This document shows positions 8,209 to 15,976 of a DNA stretch of 64,000 nucleotides, one piece after another. The position numbers were made by a program, and so were the translations under genes. How positions within the stretch are numbered: the stretch's first letter is position 1; each line of letters begins with the position of its first letter. Below the pieces are notes generated by a model, which was not told the origin of the DNA, ran no database searches, and saw only the letters and a list, made by a program, of their open reading frames with translations. This DNA is from Curtobacterium pusillum (GTDB taxonomy: Bacteria > Actinomycetota > Actinomycetes > Actinomycetales > Microbacteriaceae), in assembly GCF_007673235.1 (NCBI RefSeq), contig NZ_VDZH01000001.1:184217-248216 (forward strand). Reading direction: 5' to 3'.

Positions 8209-9879
8209 GTGACTCCTGCCGAACTCTCCGCTGCGTACCTGTCGATCCTGACCGGGATCGTCGAGCGACGCGGCGCGTCCGACACCGTGACGATCGGGGA
8301 GTCCCATGTGGCCCTCGAGCGTCCGAAGAACCGTGCACACGGCGACTGGGCCTCGAACGCGGCGATGCAGCTCGCGAAGCGCCTCGGCACGAACCCGCGC
8401 GAGCTCGCGACGGAGATCGCCGGCGAGCTCACCGAGCTGGACGGCGTGGCCTCGGTCGACGTCGCCGGACCCGGGTTCATCAACATCACGCTCGAGGCCG
8501 CGGCCGCCGGTGAGATCGCCCGCACGATCGTCGAGGGCGGCGAGTCCTTCGGTCACGGCGACCTCTACGACGGGGTCCGGATCAACCTGGAGTTCGTGTC
8601 GGCGAACCCGACCGGCCCGATCCACATGGGTGGTGTGCGTTGGGCAGCGGTCGGCGACTCGCTGGCGCGGGTGTTCCAGGCGCAGGGCGGCCTCGTCACG
8701 CGGGAGTACTACTTCAACGACCACGGCGCGCAGATCGACCGGTTCGCCCGGTCCCTCGTCGCCTCGGCGCTGGGGGAGCCCACGCCGGAGGACGGCTACG
8801 GCGGCGCCTACATCTCCGACATCGCGGCGCGGGTCATCGCCACGCTGGACCCGTCGATCGACGTGAAGGACCTCCCGCGCGACGAGGCGCAGGAGGTCTT
8901 CCGGCGCGAGGGCGTGGACTTCATGTTCGCGGACATCAAGGCCTCGCTGCACGACTTCGGCGTCGACTTCGACGTGTACTTCCACGAGAACGCGCTGCAC
9001 GAGTCGAAGGCCGTCGAGCGCGCCATCGAGCGGCTCCGCTCGGCGGGCGTGATGTACGAGGCCGATGGTGCCGAGTGGCTCCGGACGACCGACTTCGGCG
9101 ACGACCGCGACCGCGTCGTCATCAAGTCCGACGGCGAGCCGGCGTACATCGCGGGCGACCTGGCGTACTACCTCGACAAGCGCGAGCGCGGCTTCGAGCG
9201 GAACCTGATCATGCTCGGCGCGGACCACCACGGCTACGTCGGCCGGATGATGGCGATGTGCGCCGCGTTCGGGGACGAGCCGGGCAAGAACCTCGAGATC
9301 CTCATCGGGCAGATGGTCAACCTGCTCAAGGACGGCGAGCCGATGCGCATGTCGAAGCGCGCGGGCACGATCGTCACGATGGAGGACCTCGTCGACGCCG
9401 TGGGTGTGGACGCCGGCCGGTACTCGCTCGTCCGGTTCGCCAGCGACACCGCGATCGACATCGACCTCGACCTGCTCGTCAAGCGCACCAACGACAACCC
9501 GGTCTTCTACGTGCAGTACGCCCACGCCCGCACGCAGTCGGTGGCCCGCAACGCCGCGACCGCCGGGGTGGATCGTTCGGCCTTCGACGCCTCGCTCCTG
9601 ACGCACGACACCGAGGGCGCCCTCCTCGGCGCGCTGGCGGAGTACCCGCGCGTGGTGCGTCAGGCCGCCGAACTCCGGGAGCCGCACCGCATCGCGCGGT
9701 ACATCGAGCAGCTCGCCGGCCTGTACCACCGCTGGTACGACGCCTGCCGGGTGACGCCCCTCGGCGACGAGGCCGTGACGGACCTGCACCGCACGCGCCT
9801 CTGGCTGAACGACGCCACGGGCCAGGTCGTCCGCAACGGTCTGGGCCTGCTCGGCGTGAGCGCGCCGACCCGCATGTAG
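8209..9879 (+). CDS. argS: Arginyl-tRNA synthetase
   Basis: Charges tRNA-Arg in the cytoplasm; class Ia synthetase of 556 residues, normal length. Visible parts are the N-terminal Arg-tRNA synthetase domain (about 1-100, with [20 protein letters not shown]), the HIGH-type motif PTGPIHMGG near residue 137, the KMSKS-type motif RMSKRAGT near 380, and a C-terminal DALR anticodon-binding domain ending in GLGLLGV. The GTG at 8209 is supported by the TAGACT box 8 nt upstream, indicating a leaderless mRNA. It heads the rightward run leading to lysA and the threonine genes. A strong stem-loop 36 nt after the stop probably ends its transcript. Confidence 0.97.
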   Translation: MTPAELSAAYLSILTGIVERRGASDTVTIGESHVALERPKNRAHGDWASNAAMQLAKRLGTNPRELATEIAGELTELDGVASVDVAGPGFINITLEAAAAGEIARTIVEGGESFGHGDLYDGVRINLEFVSANPTGPIHMGGVRWAAVGDSLARVFQAQGGLVTREYYFNDHGAQIDRFARSLVASALGEPTPEDGYGGAYISDIAARVIATLDPSIDVKDLPRDEAQEVFRREGVDFMFADIKASLHDFGVDFDVYFHENALHESKAVERAIERLRSAGVMYEADGAEWLRTTDFGDDRDRVVIKSDGEPAYIAGDLAYYLDKRERGFERNLIMLGADHHGYVGRMMAMCAAFGDEPGKNLEILIGQMVNLLKDGEPMRMSKRAGTIVTMEDLVDAVGVDAGRYSLVRFASDTAIDIDLDLLVKRTNDNPVFYVQYAHARTQSVARNAATAGVDRSAFDASLLTHDTEGALLGALAEYPRVVRQAAELREPHRIARYIEQLAGLYHRWYDACRVTPLGDEAVTDLHRTRLWLNDATGQVVRNGLGLLGVSAPTRM

Positions 9880-9915
9880 CGACCGCTGCGCGCCGCGCTG
9901 CCGATCGCGCCCCCG

Positions 9916-9957
9916 CACGAACATCGCGCCCCGTCACAACGGGGCGCGATGTTCGTG
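9916..9957. terminator. Perfect 19-bp stem-loop after argS
   Basis: CACGAACATCGCGCCCCGT (9916-9934) is exactly repeated in inverse at 9939-9957, with the 4-nt loop CACA. No T-run follows. The right-arm core ACGGGGCGCGA is repeated again at about 9958-9968. Most likely a terminator for argS, possibly acting on both strands. Confidence 0.65.
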
Positions 9958-9986
9958 ACGGGGCGCGAAGCCGCGCACCCGGGCCA

Positions 9987-10029
9987 CCCGCGCACCCGCA
10001 CGACCCGCGCACCCGCACGACCCGCACGA
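9987..10029. repeat. 17-bp tandem repeat, about 2.5 copies
   Basis: The unit CCCGCGCACCCGCACGA occurs at 9987-10003 and 10004-10020, followed by the partial copy CCCGCACGA at 10021-10029. It is intergenic, between the argS terminator and the LmeA-like gene, and looks like slippage-prone GC-rich sequence. Confidence 0.8.
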
Positions 10030-10053
10030 CCGCAGCCGACGCGCCGGACCGGC

Positions 10054-10068
10054 GCCGTGCCTCCAGGC
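10054..10068 (-). repeat. Dispersed motif, reverse copy upstream of the LmeA-like gene
   Basis: GCCGTGCCTCCAGGC, the exact reverse complement of the 15-mer at 10878-10892 on the other side of the same gene. Confidence 0.75.
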
Positions 10069-10101
10069 CCGCCCACGGGACCACCTGGCAGGGTGGGACG
10101 C

Positions 10102-10857
10102 ATGTCCGCCGCCACCGAGACCCCCCGGAAGCGCCGTCGCTGGCCCGTCGTCCTGATCGTCGTCGTGGTCGTCCTCGCGGCGCTCGTCGTGATCGCCGAG
10201 TTCGTCCTCCGCGGGGTCGTCGACCGCATCATCGCCCAGCAGGTCGAGCAGTCGCTGCCCTCCGGCGCGACCGGTGAGGTCGAGGCGCACGCGAACGGCA
10301 TCGTCATCCCGCAGCTCATCGGCGGGAAGCTCGACGACGTCGAGATCTCCTCGCAGAAGCTCACCATCGACGGGATCCCGCTCGCCGCCGACGTCACCGC
10401 GCACGACGTGCCCATCGACGGCAAGGGCGACGTGCGCGACGTCGACGGGCACGTGACGCTCGCCGCCGGGTCGGTGAAGGAGCTGTCGAAGTACAGCCCG
10501 CTGTTCGACCGGTTGAGCCTGGTCGACGGCGGCGTCGAGCTGTCCGGCAAGACCGCGGTGCTCGGCTACGACATCACCTACGCGGCGAAGGGCGACGTCG
10601 TCGCGCAGGACGACGGCACGGGCATCACCATCACGCCGAAGACAGTGCGGATCACGAACTCGGCCCTCGGGCTGAAGGTCGACTCGATCCCTGGTGTCAC
10701 GAACGTGCCCGTCCAGGTCTGCACCGCGCAGTTCCTGCCGTCGCAGCTGCGCGTCCGGTCGCTCGACATCACCGCGTCGGACGCGTCGGTCCGCGTCACG
10801 GCCGATTCGCTGCCGCTCAACGAGGCAGGGCTGCAGACGGTCGGGAAGTGCTCGTAG
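10102..10857 (+). CDS. LmeA-like (DUF2993) membrane-anchored lipid-binding protein
   Basis: A 251-residue envelope protein. After a basic N-terminus (RKRRR) comes one long membrane helix (about 14-38, WPVVLIVVVVVLAALVVIAE), then an extracytoplasmic domain of the DUF2993 type. Indicators are RGVVDRIIAQQVEQSLP, the repeated ISSQKLTIDGIPL and DVTAHDVPIDG beta strands, and SLPLNEAGLQTVG at the C-terminus. Mycobacterial LmeA of this family binds phosphoinositides and affects lipomannan elongation; transfer of that role here is inference. The ATG at 10102 follows GGCAGGGTGGGACGC, a usable ribosome-binding site. The gene is bracketed by a 15-bp inverted repeat. Transcription is probably separate from argS. 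Confidence 0.8.
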   Translation: MSAATETPRKRRRWPVVLIVVVVVLAALVVIAEFVLRGVVDRIIAQQVEQSLPSGATGEVEAHANGIVIPQLIGGKLDDVEISSQKLTIDGIPLAADVTAHDVPIDGKGDVRDVDGHVTLAAGSVKELSKYSPLFDRLSLVDGGVELSGKTAVLGYDITYAAKGDVVAQDDGTGITITPKTVRITNSALGLKVDSIPGVTNVPVQVCTAQFLPSQLRVRSLDITASDASVRVTADSLPLNEAGLQTVGKCS

Positions 10858-10863
10858 TCGCCT

Positions 10864-10892
10864 GGCCGCGTAACGCGGCCTGGAGGCACGGC
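10864..10892 (+). terminator. Hairpin plus dispersed motif after the LmeA-like gene
   Basis: GGCCGCG-TAA-CGCGGCC (10864-10880) forms a perfect 7-bp stem 6 nt after the stop. It runs directly into the dispersed motif GCCTGGAGGCACGGC (10878-10892). Probable terminator. Confidence 0.55.
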
Positions 10893-10901
10893 TCGGCTCG
10901 G

Positions 10902-10915
10902 TAGGATCGGGTCCC
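10902..10915 (+). promoter_or_regulatory. Leaderless promoter of lysA
   Basis: TAGGAT (10902-10907) lies 8 nt before the GTG at 10916, the same spacing as at argS. It would start the lysA-hom-thrC-thrB transcript. Confidence 0.6.
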
Positions 10916-12340
10916 GTGAGCGAGAACCCCCTTGCCCCGCAGCGACTGCGGTTCCCGACGGACCCCTCCGCGCTCGAGGCGCGCATCTGGCCCGCGTCCG
11001 CGACGCGGACCGACGACGGCGACCTCGTCGTCGGCGGTGTGACGGCGTCCGACCTCGTCGCGCAGTACGGCACCCCGCTCTACGTGGTGGACGAACGCGA
11101 CGTGCAGTCCCGTGCCGTGCGCGTGCGGAACGCGTTCACCGAGGCGTTCGAGCGCATCGGCACCCGGGCGCACGTCTACTACGCCGGCAAGGCCTTCCTG
11201 ACGACGCAGGTCGTGGCGTGGATGGCCGAGGCGGACCTCCGCGTCGACGTCTGCACCGGCGGCGAACTCGCGGTGGCGCTGGCCGGCGGCATCGACCCGG
11301 CGCTGTTGGGCTTCCACGGCAACGACAAGTCCGACGCCGAGATCACACGCGCGGTCGAGGTCGGCGTGGGCACCATCGTCCTCGACAGCCACGAGGAAGT
11401 GCAGCGCGTCGCCCGTGCCGCGGCGGACGCCGGGATCGTGCAGCGCGTCCGCATCCGGATCAACAGCGGTGTGCACGCCTCGACGCACGAGTACCTCGCC
11501 ACCGCGCGGGAGGACCAGAAGTTCGGCATCCCGCTGACCGAGGCGGTGGCGGCGGCCGAGGCCGTCCGTGCGGAGTCCTCGCTCGCGTTCGTCGGCCTGC
11601 ACTCGCACATCGGCTCGCAGATCTTCGACGAGTCCGGCTTCCGCGAGGCCGCGCGACGCCTGATGGACGTCCACGCGACGCTCGTGGCGACCGGCCCGGT
11701 GCCGGAGCTCAACCTCGGTGGCGGCTGGGGCATCGACTACACCGAGGCCGACTCGGCGTTCGAGCCCGAGGACGTCGCCGAGGCGCTCGCCACCATCGTC
11801 GCCGAGGCCTGCAGCGAGCGGGACATCCCGGTGCCGGAGATCGCGGTCGAGCCCGGGCGGTACATCGTCGGGCCGGCCGGCATCACGTTGTACCGGGTCG
11901 GGACCATCAAGCCCGTGACGCTCACGGACGAGTCGTCCGACGCATCCGGCGCGCGAGGGGTCTCCGCCACGCGCACCTACGTCTCGGTCGACGGCGGCAT
12001 GAGCGACAACGCCCGGCCCGCGCTGTACGGCGCCGACTACACGGCTCGGCTCGCCCGCACCTCGGACGCCCCGGCGGTCCTCACCCGCGTCGTCGGCAAG
12101 CACTGCGAGAGCGGCGACGTCGTCGTGAACGACGAGTACCTGCCCGGGGACGTGCACCGCGGCGACCTGCTCGCCGTCGCGGCCACCGGTGCCTACTGCT
12201 GGAGCCTGGCGAGCAACTACAACCACGTCGGCCGCCCGCCGGTCGTGGCGGTCGCCGACGGCACTACCCGTATCCTCGTGCGTGGCGAGTCGATCGACGA
12301 CCTCCTCGCCCGCGACACCGGGGTCGCGCCGGGGGCCTGA
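10916..12340 (+). CDS. lysA: Diaminopimelate decarboxylase
   Basis: Converts meso-diaminopimelate to lysine, the last lysine step; a PLP-dependent fold III decarboxylase of 474 residues. The PLP lysine is K92 in YYAGKAFL. Other family sites seen are HSHIGSQIF, the phosphate-binding glycines ELNLGGGWGIDY, the EPGRYIV motif, and KHCESGD with its active-site Cys from the partner subunit. The N-terminal 45-residue extension (RLRFPTDPSALEARIWP) is typical of actinobacterial LysA. The GTG start is supported by the -10 box 8 nt upstream. Followed 45 bp later by hom, joining the lysine and threonine branches of the aspartate pathway in one operon. Confidence 0.97.
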   Translation: MSENPLAPQRLRFPTDPSALEARIWPASATRTDDGDLVVGGVTASDLVAQYGTPLYVVDERDVQSRAVRVRNAFTEAFERIGTRAHVYYAGKAFLTTQVVAWMAEADLRVDVCTGGELAVALAGGIDPALLGFHGNDKSDAEITRAVEVGVGTIVLDSHEEVQRVARAAADAGIVQRVRIRINSGVHASTHEYLATAREDQKFGIPLTEAVAAAEAVRAESSLAFVGLHSHIGSQIFDESGFREAARRLMDVHATLVATGPVPELNLGGGWGIDYTEADSAFEPEDVAEALATIVAEACSERDIPVPEIAVEPGRYIVGPAGITLYRVGTIKPVTLTDESSDASGARGVSATRTYVSVDGGMSDNARPALYGADYTARLARTSDAPAVLTRVVGKHCESGDVVVNDEYLPGDVHRGDLLAVAATGAYCWSLASNYNHVGRPPVVAVADGTTRILVRGESIDDLLARDTGVAPGA

Positions 12341-12385
12341 CGTCCCCGACCCGACCCGACTCCCCACGAACAGGACCCGCACCAG

Positions 12386-13693
12386 ATGATCGAATACCGC
12401 AACGTCCGCGTCGCGCTGCTCGGAGCCGGCTCGGTCGGCTCCCAGGTCGCCCGGCTGCTCCTCGAACACGGCGACGAGCTGGCCTCGCGTGCCGGCGCCG
12501 GCCTCGAACTCGTGGGGATCGCCGTCCGCGACGTCGACGCCCCGCGCGACGTCGACCTGCCGAAGGAGCTCTTCACGACGGACGCGGAGTCGCTGATCCT
12601 CGGTGCGGACATCGTCATCGAGCTGATCGGCGGCATCGAGCCCGCGCGCACGCTCGTCCTCCAGGCACTGCAGTCCGGCGCCGACGTCGTGACGGGCAAC
12701 AAGGCGCTCCTGGCGACCCACGGCCCGGAGCTCTTCGCAGCGGCCGAGCAGGTCGGCGCACAGCTCTACTACGAGGCCGCCGTCGCCGGTGCGATCCCGA
12801 TCATCCGCCCGTTGCACGACTCGCTCGCCGGTGACCGCATCGTGCGCATCATGGGCATCGTCAACGGCACCACGAACTTCATCCTCGACCTGATGGACCG
12901 GGAGGGCGCGACGTTCGAGGACGCCCTCGCCACGGCCACCGAGCTGGGCTACGCCGAGGCCGACCCGACCGCGGACGTCGAGGGCTACGACGCCGCGCAG
13001 AAGGCCGCGATCCTGGCGTCGCTCGCGTTCCACACCTCCGTCCCGCTCGCCGCCGTGCACCGCGAGGGCATCACCTCGGTCACGATCGAGCAGGTCCGCG
13101 CCGCGCGCAAGGCCGGGTACGTCGTGAAGATCCTCGCGACCGCCGAGCGCCTGACCGACGCGGACGGCACCGAGGGCGTCAGCGCCCGTGTCTACCCGGC
13201 GCTCGTGCCCGAGTCGCACCCGCTCGCGAGCGTGCACGGCGCGAAGAACGCCGTGTTCGTCGAGGCCGAGGCCGCCGGTGACCTGATGTTCTACGGCGCC
13301 GGTGCCGGTGGTGTCGAGACCGCGTCGGCCGTCCTCGGTGACCTGGTGTCCGCCGCGCGCCGGCACGTCATCGGCGGCCCCGGTGTCGCCGAGTCGACGC
13401 AGGCCGACCTGCCCGTCTTCCCGATCGGCACCGTCCGCACCCGCTACCAGATCACGTTGCACGTCACGGACGCCCCCGGCGTGCTGTCGACCGTCGCCGG
13501 CGTCCTGGCGAAGCACGGCGTCAGCGTCGAGACCGTCGAGCAGACCGTGGCTTCGGGCTCCGACGCGACGGCGACCCTCGTGATCGGGACGCACCTGGCG
13601 CGCGAGTCCGACCTGGCCTCGACCGTGGTGGCACTCCGCAACGAGGACGTCGTCGTCGAGGTCACGAGCGTCCTGCGGGTCGTCGGCGCCTGA
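12386..13693 (+). CDS. hom: Homoserine dehydrogenase
   Basis: Reduces aspartate semialdehyde to homoserine with NAD(P)H, at the branch point to threonine and methionine. It has 435 residues, the usual length for the ACT-containing form. The N-terminal Rossmann motif is VALLGAGSVGSQVARLL. The catalytic region follows with VVTGNKALLA and YYEAAVAGAIPIIRPL, then GIVNGTTNFIL and ELGYAEADPTADVEGYDAAQK. A C-terminal ACT domain (about 350-430, RYQITLHVTDAPGVLS) suggests allosteric control by threonine, as known for the Corynebacterium enzyme. The ATG at 12386 follows GGACCCGCACCAG, a weak ribosome site. Confidence 0.97.
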   Translation: MIEYRNVRVALLGAGSVGSQVARLLLEHGDELASRAGAGLELVGIAVRDVDAPRDVDLPKELFTTDAESLILGADIVIELIGGIEPARTLVLQALQSGADVVTGNKALLATHGPELFAAAEQVGAQLYYEAAVAGAIPIIRPLHDSLAGDRIVRIMGIVNGTTNFILDLMDREGATFEDALATATELGYAEADPTADVEGYDAAQKAAILASLAFHTSVPLAAVHREGITSVTIEQVRAARKAGYVVKILATAERLTDADGTEGVSARVYPALVPESHPLASVHGAKNAVFVEAEAAGDLMFYGAGAGGVETASAVLGDLVSAARRHVIGGPGVAESTQADLPVFPIGTVRTRYQITLHVTDAPGVLSTVAGVLAKHGVSVETVEQTVASGSDATATLVIGTHLARESDLASTVVALRNEDVVVEVTSVLRVVGA

Positions 13694-13745
13694 CGCCGAC
13701 GTCTGACGACACACCAGCTTTCGAACGAAGAAGAAGGGGAGCCTC

Positions 13746-14825
13746 ATGGCCCACCAGTGGCAGGGAGTCCTGCGCGAGTACGCCGACCGTCTCGACGTCA
13801 CCGAAGCGACGCCCGTCGTCACGCTCGGTGAGGGTGGGACGCCCCTCATCCCGGCGCGCCGCCTGTCCGAGCGCACGGGCGCCGAGGTCTACGTCAAGTT
13901 CGAGGGCATGAACCCGACCGGTTCCTTCAAGGACCGCGGTGTGACGATGGCGATCTCGAAGGCCGTCGAGCACGGTGCGAAGGCCGTCATCTGCGCCTCG
14001 ACCGGCAACACCAGCGCGTCCGCCGCCGCGTACGCCACGCACGCCGGCATCACGGCCGCGGTCCTCGTGCCCGAGGGCAAGATCGCCATGGGCAAGCTCA
14101 GCCAGGCCGTCGCGCACGACGCCCAGCTGCTGCAGGTCCAGGGCAACTTCGACGACTGCCTCGACATCGCCCGCGACCTGGCGGCGAACTACCCGGTGCA
14201 CCTCGTGAACTCCGTCAACAACGACCGCATCGAGGGACAGAAGACCGCCGCGTTCGAGGTCGTCGACGTGCTCGGTGACGCGCCGGACTTCCACTTCCTG
14301 CCCGTCGGCAACGCGGGCAACTACACCGCGTACTCGCGCGGCTACCGCGAGGACGTCGCCGCGGGCCGCTCCACGAAGCTCCCGCGCATGTTCGGCTTCC
14401 AGGCCGCCGGCTCTGCCCCGATCGTCCGTGGTGAGGTCGTCCGCAACCCGGACACCATCGCGTCGGCGATCCGCATCGGCAACCCCGCGTCGTGGGAGTT
14501 CGCGCTCGAGGCCCGTGACGAGACCGACGGCTACTTCGGCGCCATCACCGACGAGGCCATCCTCGCTGCGCATCGCATCCTCTCCGCCGAGGTCGGCGTG
14601 TTCGTCGAGCCGGCCTCCGCGATCGGTGTCGCCGGCCTGCTCGAGCGTGCCGACGCCGGCATCGTGCCGAAGGGTGCGAAGGTCGTCATCACGGTGACCG
14701 GCCACGGCCTCAAGGACCCGCAGTGGGCCCTCCGCACGCAGGACGGCGGCGAGGTCGCCCCGACGAGCGTCCCCGTCGACACGAAGTCGGTCGCCGACGT
14801 GCTCGGACTGGTCGGCTCCGAGTGA
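13746..14825 (+). CDS. thrC: Threonine synthase
   Basis: Converts O-phosphohomoserine to threonine; a PLP fold II enzyme of 359 residues, the compact actinobacterial form. The PLP lysine is in [10 protein letters not shown] near residue 62, the substrate phosphate region is [14 protein letters not shown], and the PLP-phosphate loop is [16 protein letters not shown] strong ribosome site (GAAGAAGGGGAGCC) precedes the ATG at 13746. It is 52 bp after hom; its TGA stop overlaps a possible GTG start of thrB. Confidence 0.97.
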   Translation: MAHQWQGVLREYADRLDVTEATPVVTLGEGGTPLIPARRLSERTGAEVYVKFEGMNPTGSFKDRGVTMAISKAVEHGAKAVICASTGNTSASAAAYATHAGITAAVLVPEGKIAMGKLSQAVAHDAQLLQVQGNFDDCLDIARDLAANYPVHLVNSVNNDRIEGQKTAAFEVVDVLGDAPDFHFLPVGNAGNYTAYSRGYREDVAAGRSTKLPRMFGFQAAGSAPIVRGEVVRNPDTIASAIRIGNPASWEFALEARDETDGYFGAITDEAILAAHRILSAEVGVFVEPASAIGVAGLLERADAGIVPKGAKVVITVTGHGLKDPQWALRTQDGGEVAPTSVPVDTKSVADVLGLVGSE

Positions 14826-14857
14826 GCCTCGACCGCTCGTCCGGACCGGGGGAGGGC

Positions 14858-15814
14858 ATGACCGCCCAGATCGCTGTACCGGCCGGACGGGCGGTCCGTG
14901 TCCGCGTCCCGGCCACCTCGGCGAACCTCGGCCCCGGCTTCGACTCGCTCGGCCTGGCGCTCTCGCTCTACGACGAGGTCGTCGTCCGCGTCCGTCCGGA
15001 AGCCGGCGCGACCGTCACGGTCGACGGCGTGGGGGCCGGCGAGGTCGCCACGGACGACGACAACCTGGTCGTCCGTGCGGTCCGCCGTGGGCTGGAGCAC
15101 GCCGGCGTCCCGCAGCCCGGGCTCGAGCTGCACGCCGTCAACGCCATCCCGCACGGCCGCGGCATGGGCTCGTCGGCCGCCGCGATCGTCGCCGGACTCA
15201 TGGCCGCCCGCGGGCTGCTCGAGGGCGTCGTCGACCTCGACGCCTCGACCCTGCTGACCCTGGCGACCGAGATGGAGGGGCACCCGGACAACGTGGCGCC
15301 CGCCCTCTTCGGCGGCCTCACGATCGCGTGGATGACGGCAGAGGGCCCCGCGTACAAGCGGCTCCTGGTACACCGCGGTGTGTCGCCGGTCGTCTTCGTG
15401 CCGACGTCCACGCTCTCGACGAAGCTCGCGCGCTCCCTGCAGCCCGCGAGCGTGCCGCACGAGGACGCGGCGTTCAACGTGTCCCGTTCGGCGCTCCTCG
15501 TCGCGGCGCTCATCCAGAGTCCCGAGCTGCTGCTGGCGGCGACCGAGGACCGGCTGCACCAGTCGTACCGTGCGAGCGCGATGCCGGAGACCGACGCCCT
15601 GATCAGCCTGCTGCGGCAGCACGGTCTCGCGGCCGTGGTCTCGGGAGCCGGCCCGAGCCTCCTGGTCCTCGGCAGCGACCCGGGTCAGCGCCTCACCGCG
15701 GCCGAGCTGGTGACGCGACACGGTGAATCCGACTGGCGGGCGCTCATGCTGGCCGTTGATCTGGGTGGTGCTACAGTGGTGCCGCACTCGGCGCTCCAAG
15801 CCGAACCCGCGTAG
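14858..15814 (+). CDS. thrB: Homoserine kinase
   Basis: Phosphorylates homoserine, supplying ThrC. A GHMP-family kinase of 318 residues from this start. Motif 1 is PATSANLGPGFDSLGLAL, the ATP loop is PHGRGMGSSAAAIVAGL, and the C-terminal glycine motif is VVSGAGPSLLVLG. Two starts are possible. The ATG at 14858 sits right after GGGGGAGGGC, which is rather close for a ribosome site. A GTG at 14822 in the same frame overlaps the thrC stop (GTGA) and would add 12 residues. Conservation begins at about VRVPATSANLG, so I take the shorter form with moderate confidence. A possible rho promoter lies inside its 3' end. Confidence 0.95.
   Translation: MTAQIAVPAGRAVRVRVPATSANLGPGFDSLGLALSLYDEVVVRVRPEAGATVTVDGVGAGEVATDDDNLVVRAVRRGLEHAGVPQPGLELHAVNAIPHGRGMGSSAAAIVAGLMAARGLLEGVVDLDASTLLTLATEMEGHPDNVAPALFGGLTIAWMTAEGPAYKRLLVHRGVSPVVFVPTSTLSTKLARSLQPASVPHEDAAFNVSRSALLVAALIQSPELLLAATEDRLHQSYRASAMPETDALISLLRQHGLAAVVSGAGPSLLVLGSDPGQRLTAAELVTRHGESDWRALMLAVDLGGATVVPHSALQAEPA
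15769..15777 (+). promoter_or_regulatory. Possible extended -10 promoter for rho
   Basis: TGCTACAGT (15769-15777) inside the 3' end of thrB fits an extended -10 element and would give a rho leader of about 190 nt. No convincing -35 box is seen. Confidence 0.35.
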
Positions 15815-15835
15815 GCAGCAGGAACGTTCCTCGCC

Positions 15836-15898
15836 ATGCAGGGTCCGGTGCGCGGGGGCAATCTCTTTCTGATCACCGAATCCCGGTCCGTCGTCTGA
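15836..15898 (+). CDS. Possible 20-codon leader peptide upstream of rho
   Basis: A short reading frame starting ATG at 15836 and ending TGA at 15896-15898 encodes MQGPVRGGNLFLITESRSVV. A weak purine stretch (GCAGGAAC) lies about 10 nt upstream. It ends 78 nt before the rho start and just before a small hairpin. E. coli rho also has a short leader gene, but there is no sequence match and the frame could be chance. Confidence 0.3.
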   Translation: MQGPVRGGNLFLITESRSVV

Positions 15899-15907
15899 AC
15901 GGCGGTC

Positions 15908-15925
15908 GATGCATACCCGTGCATC
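15908..15925 (+). promoter_or_regulatory. Stem-loop in the rho leader
   Basis: GATGCA-TACCCG-TGCATC forms a perfect 6-bp stem 51 nt before the rho start. Together with the leader frame it suggests post-transcriptional control of rho; Rho autoregulation in its own leader is known in other bacteria. Confidence 0.4.
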
Positions 15926-15976
15926 CGGGACGGTGGAAACTCTCCGCGGTCTGCGGTTCGAAAGGAAACACCGACC

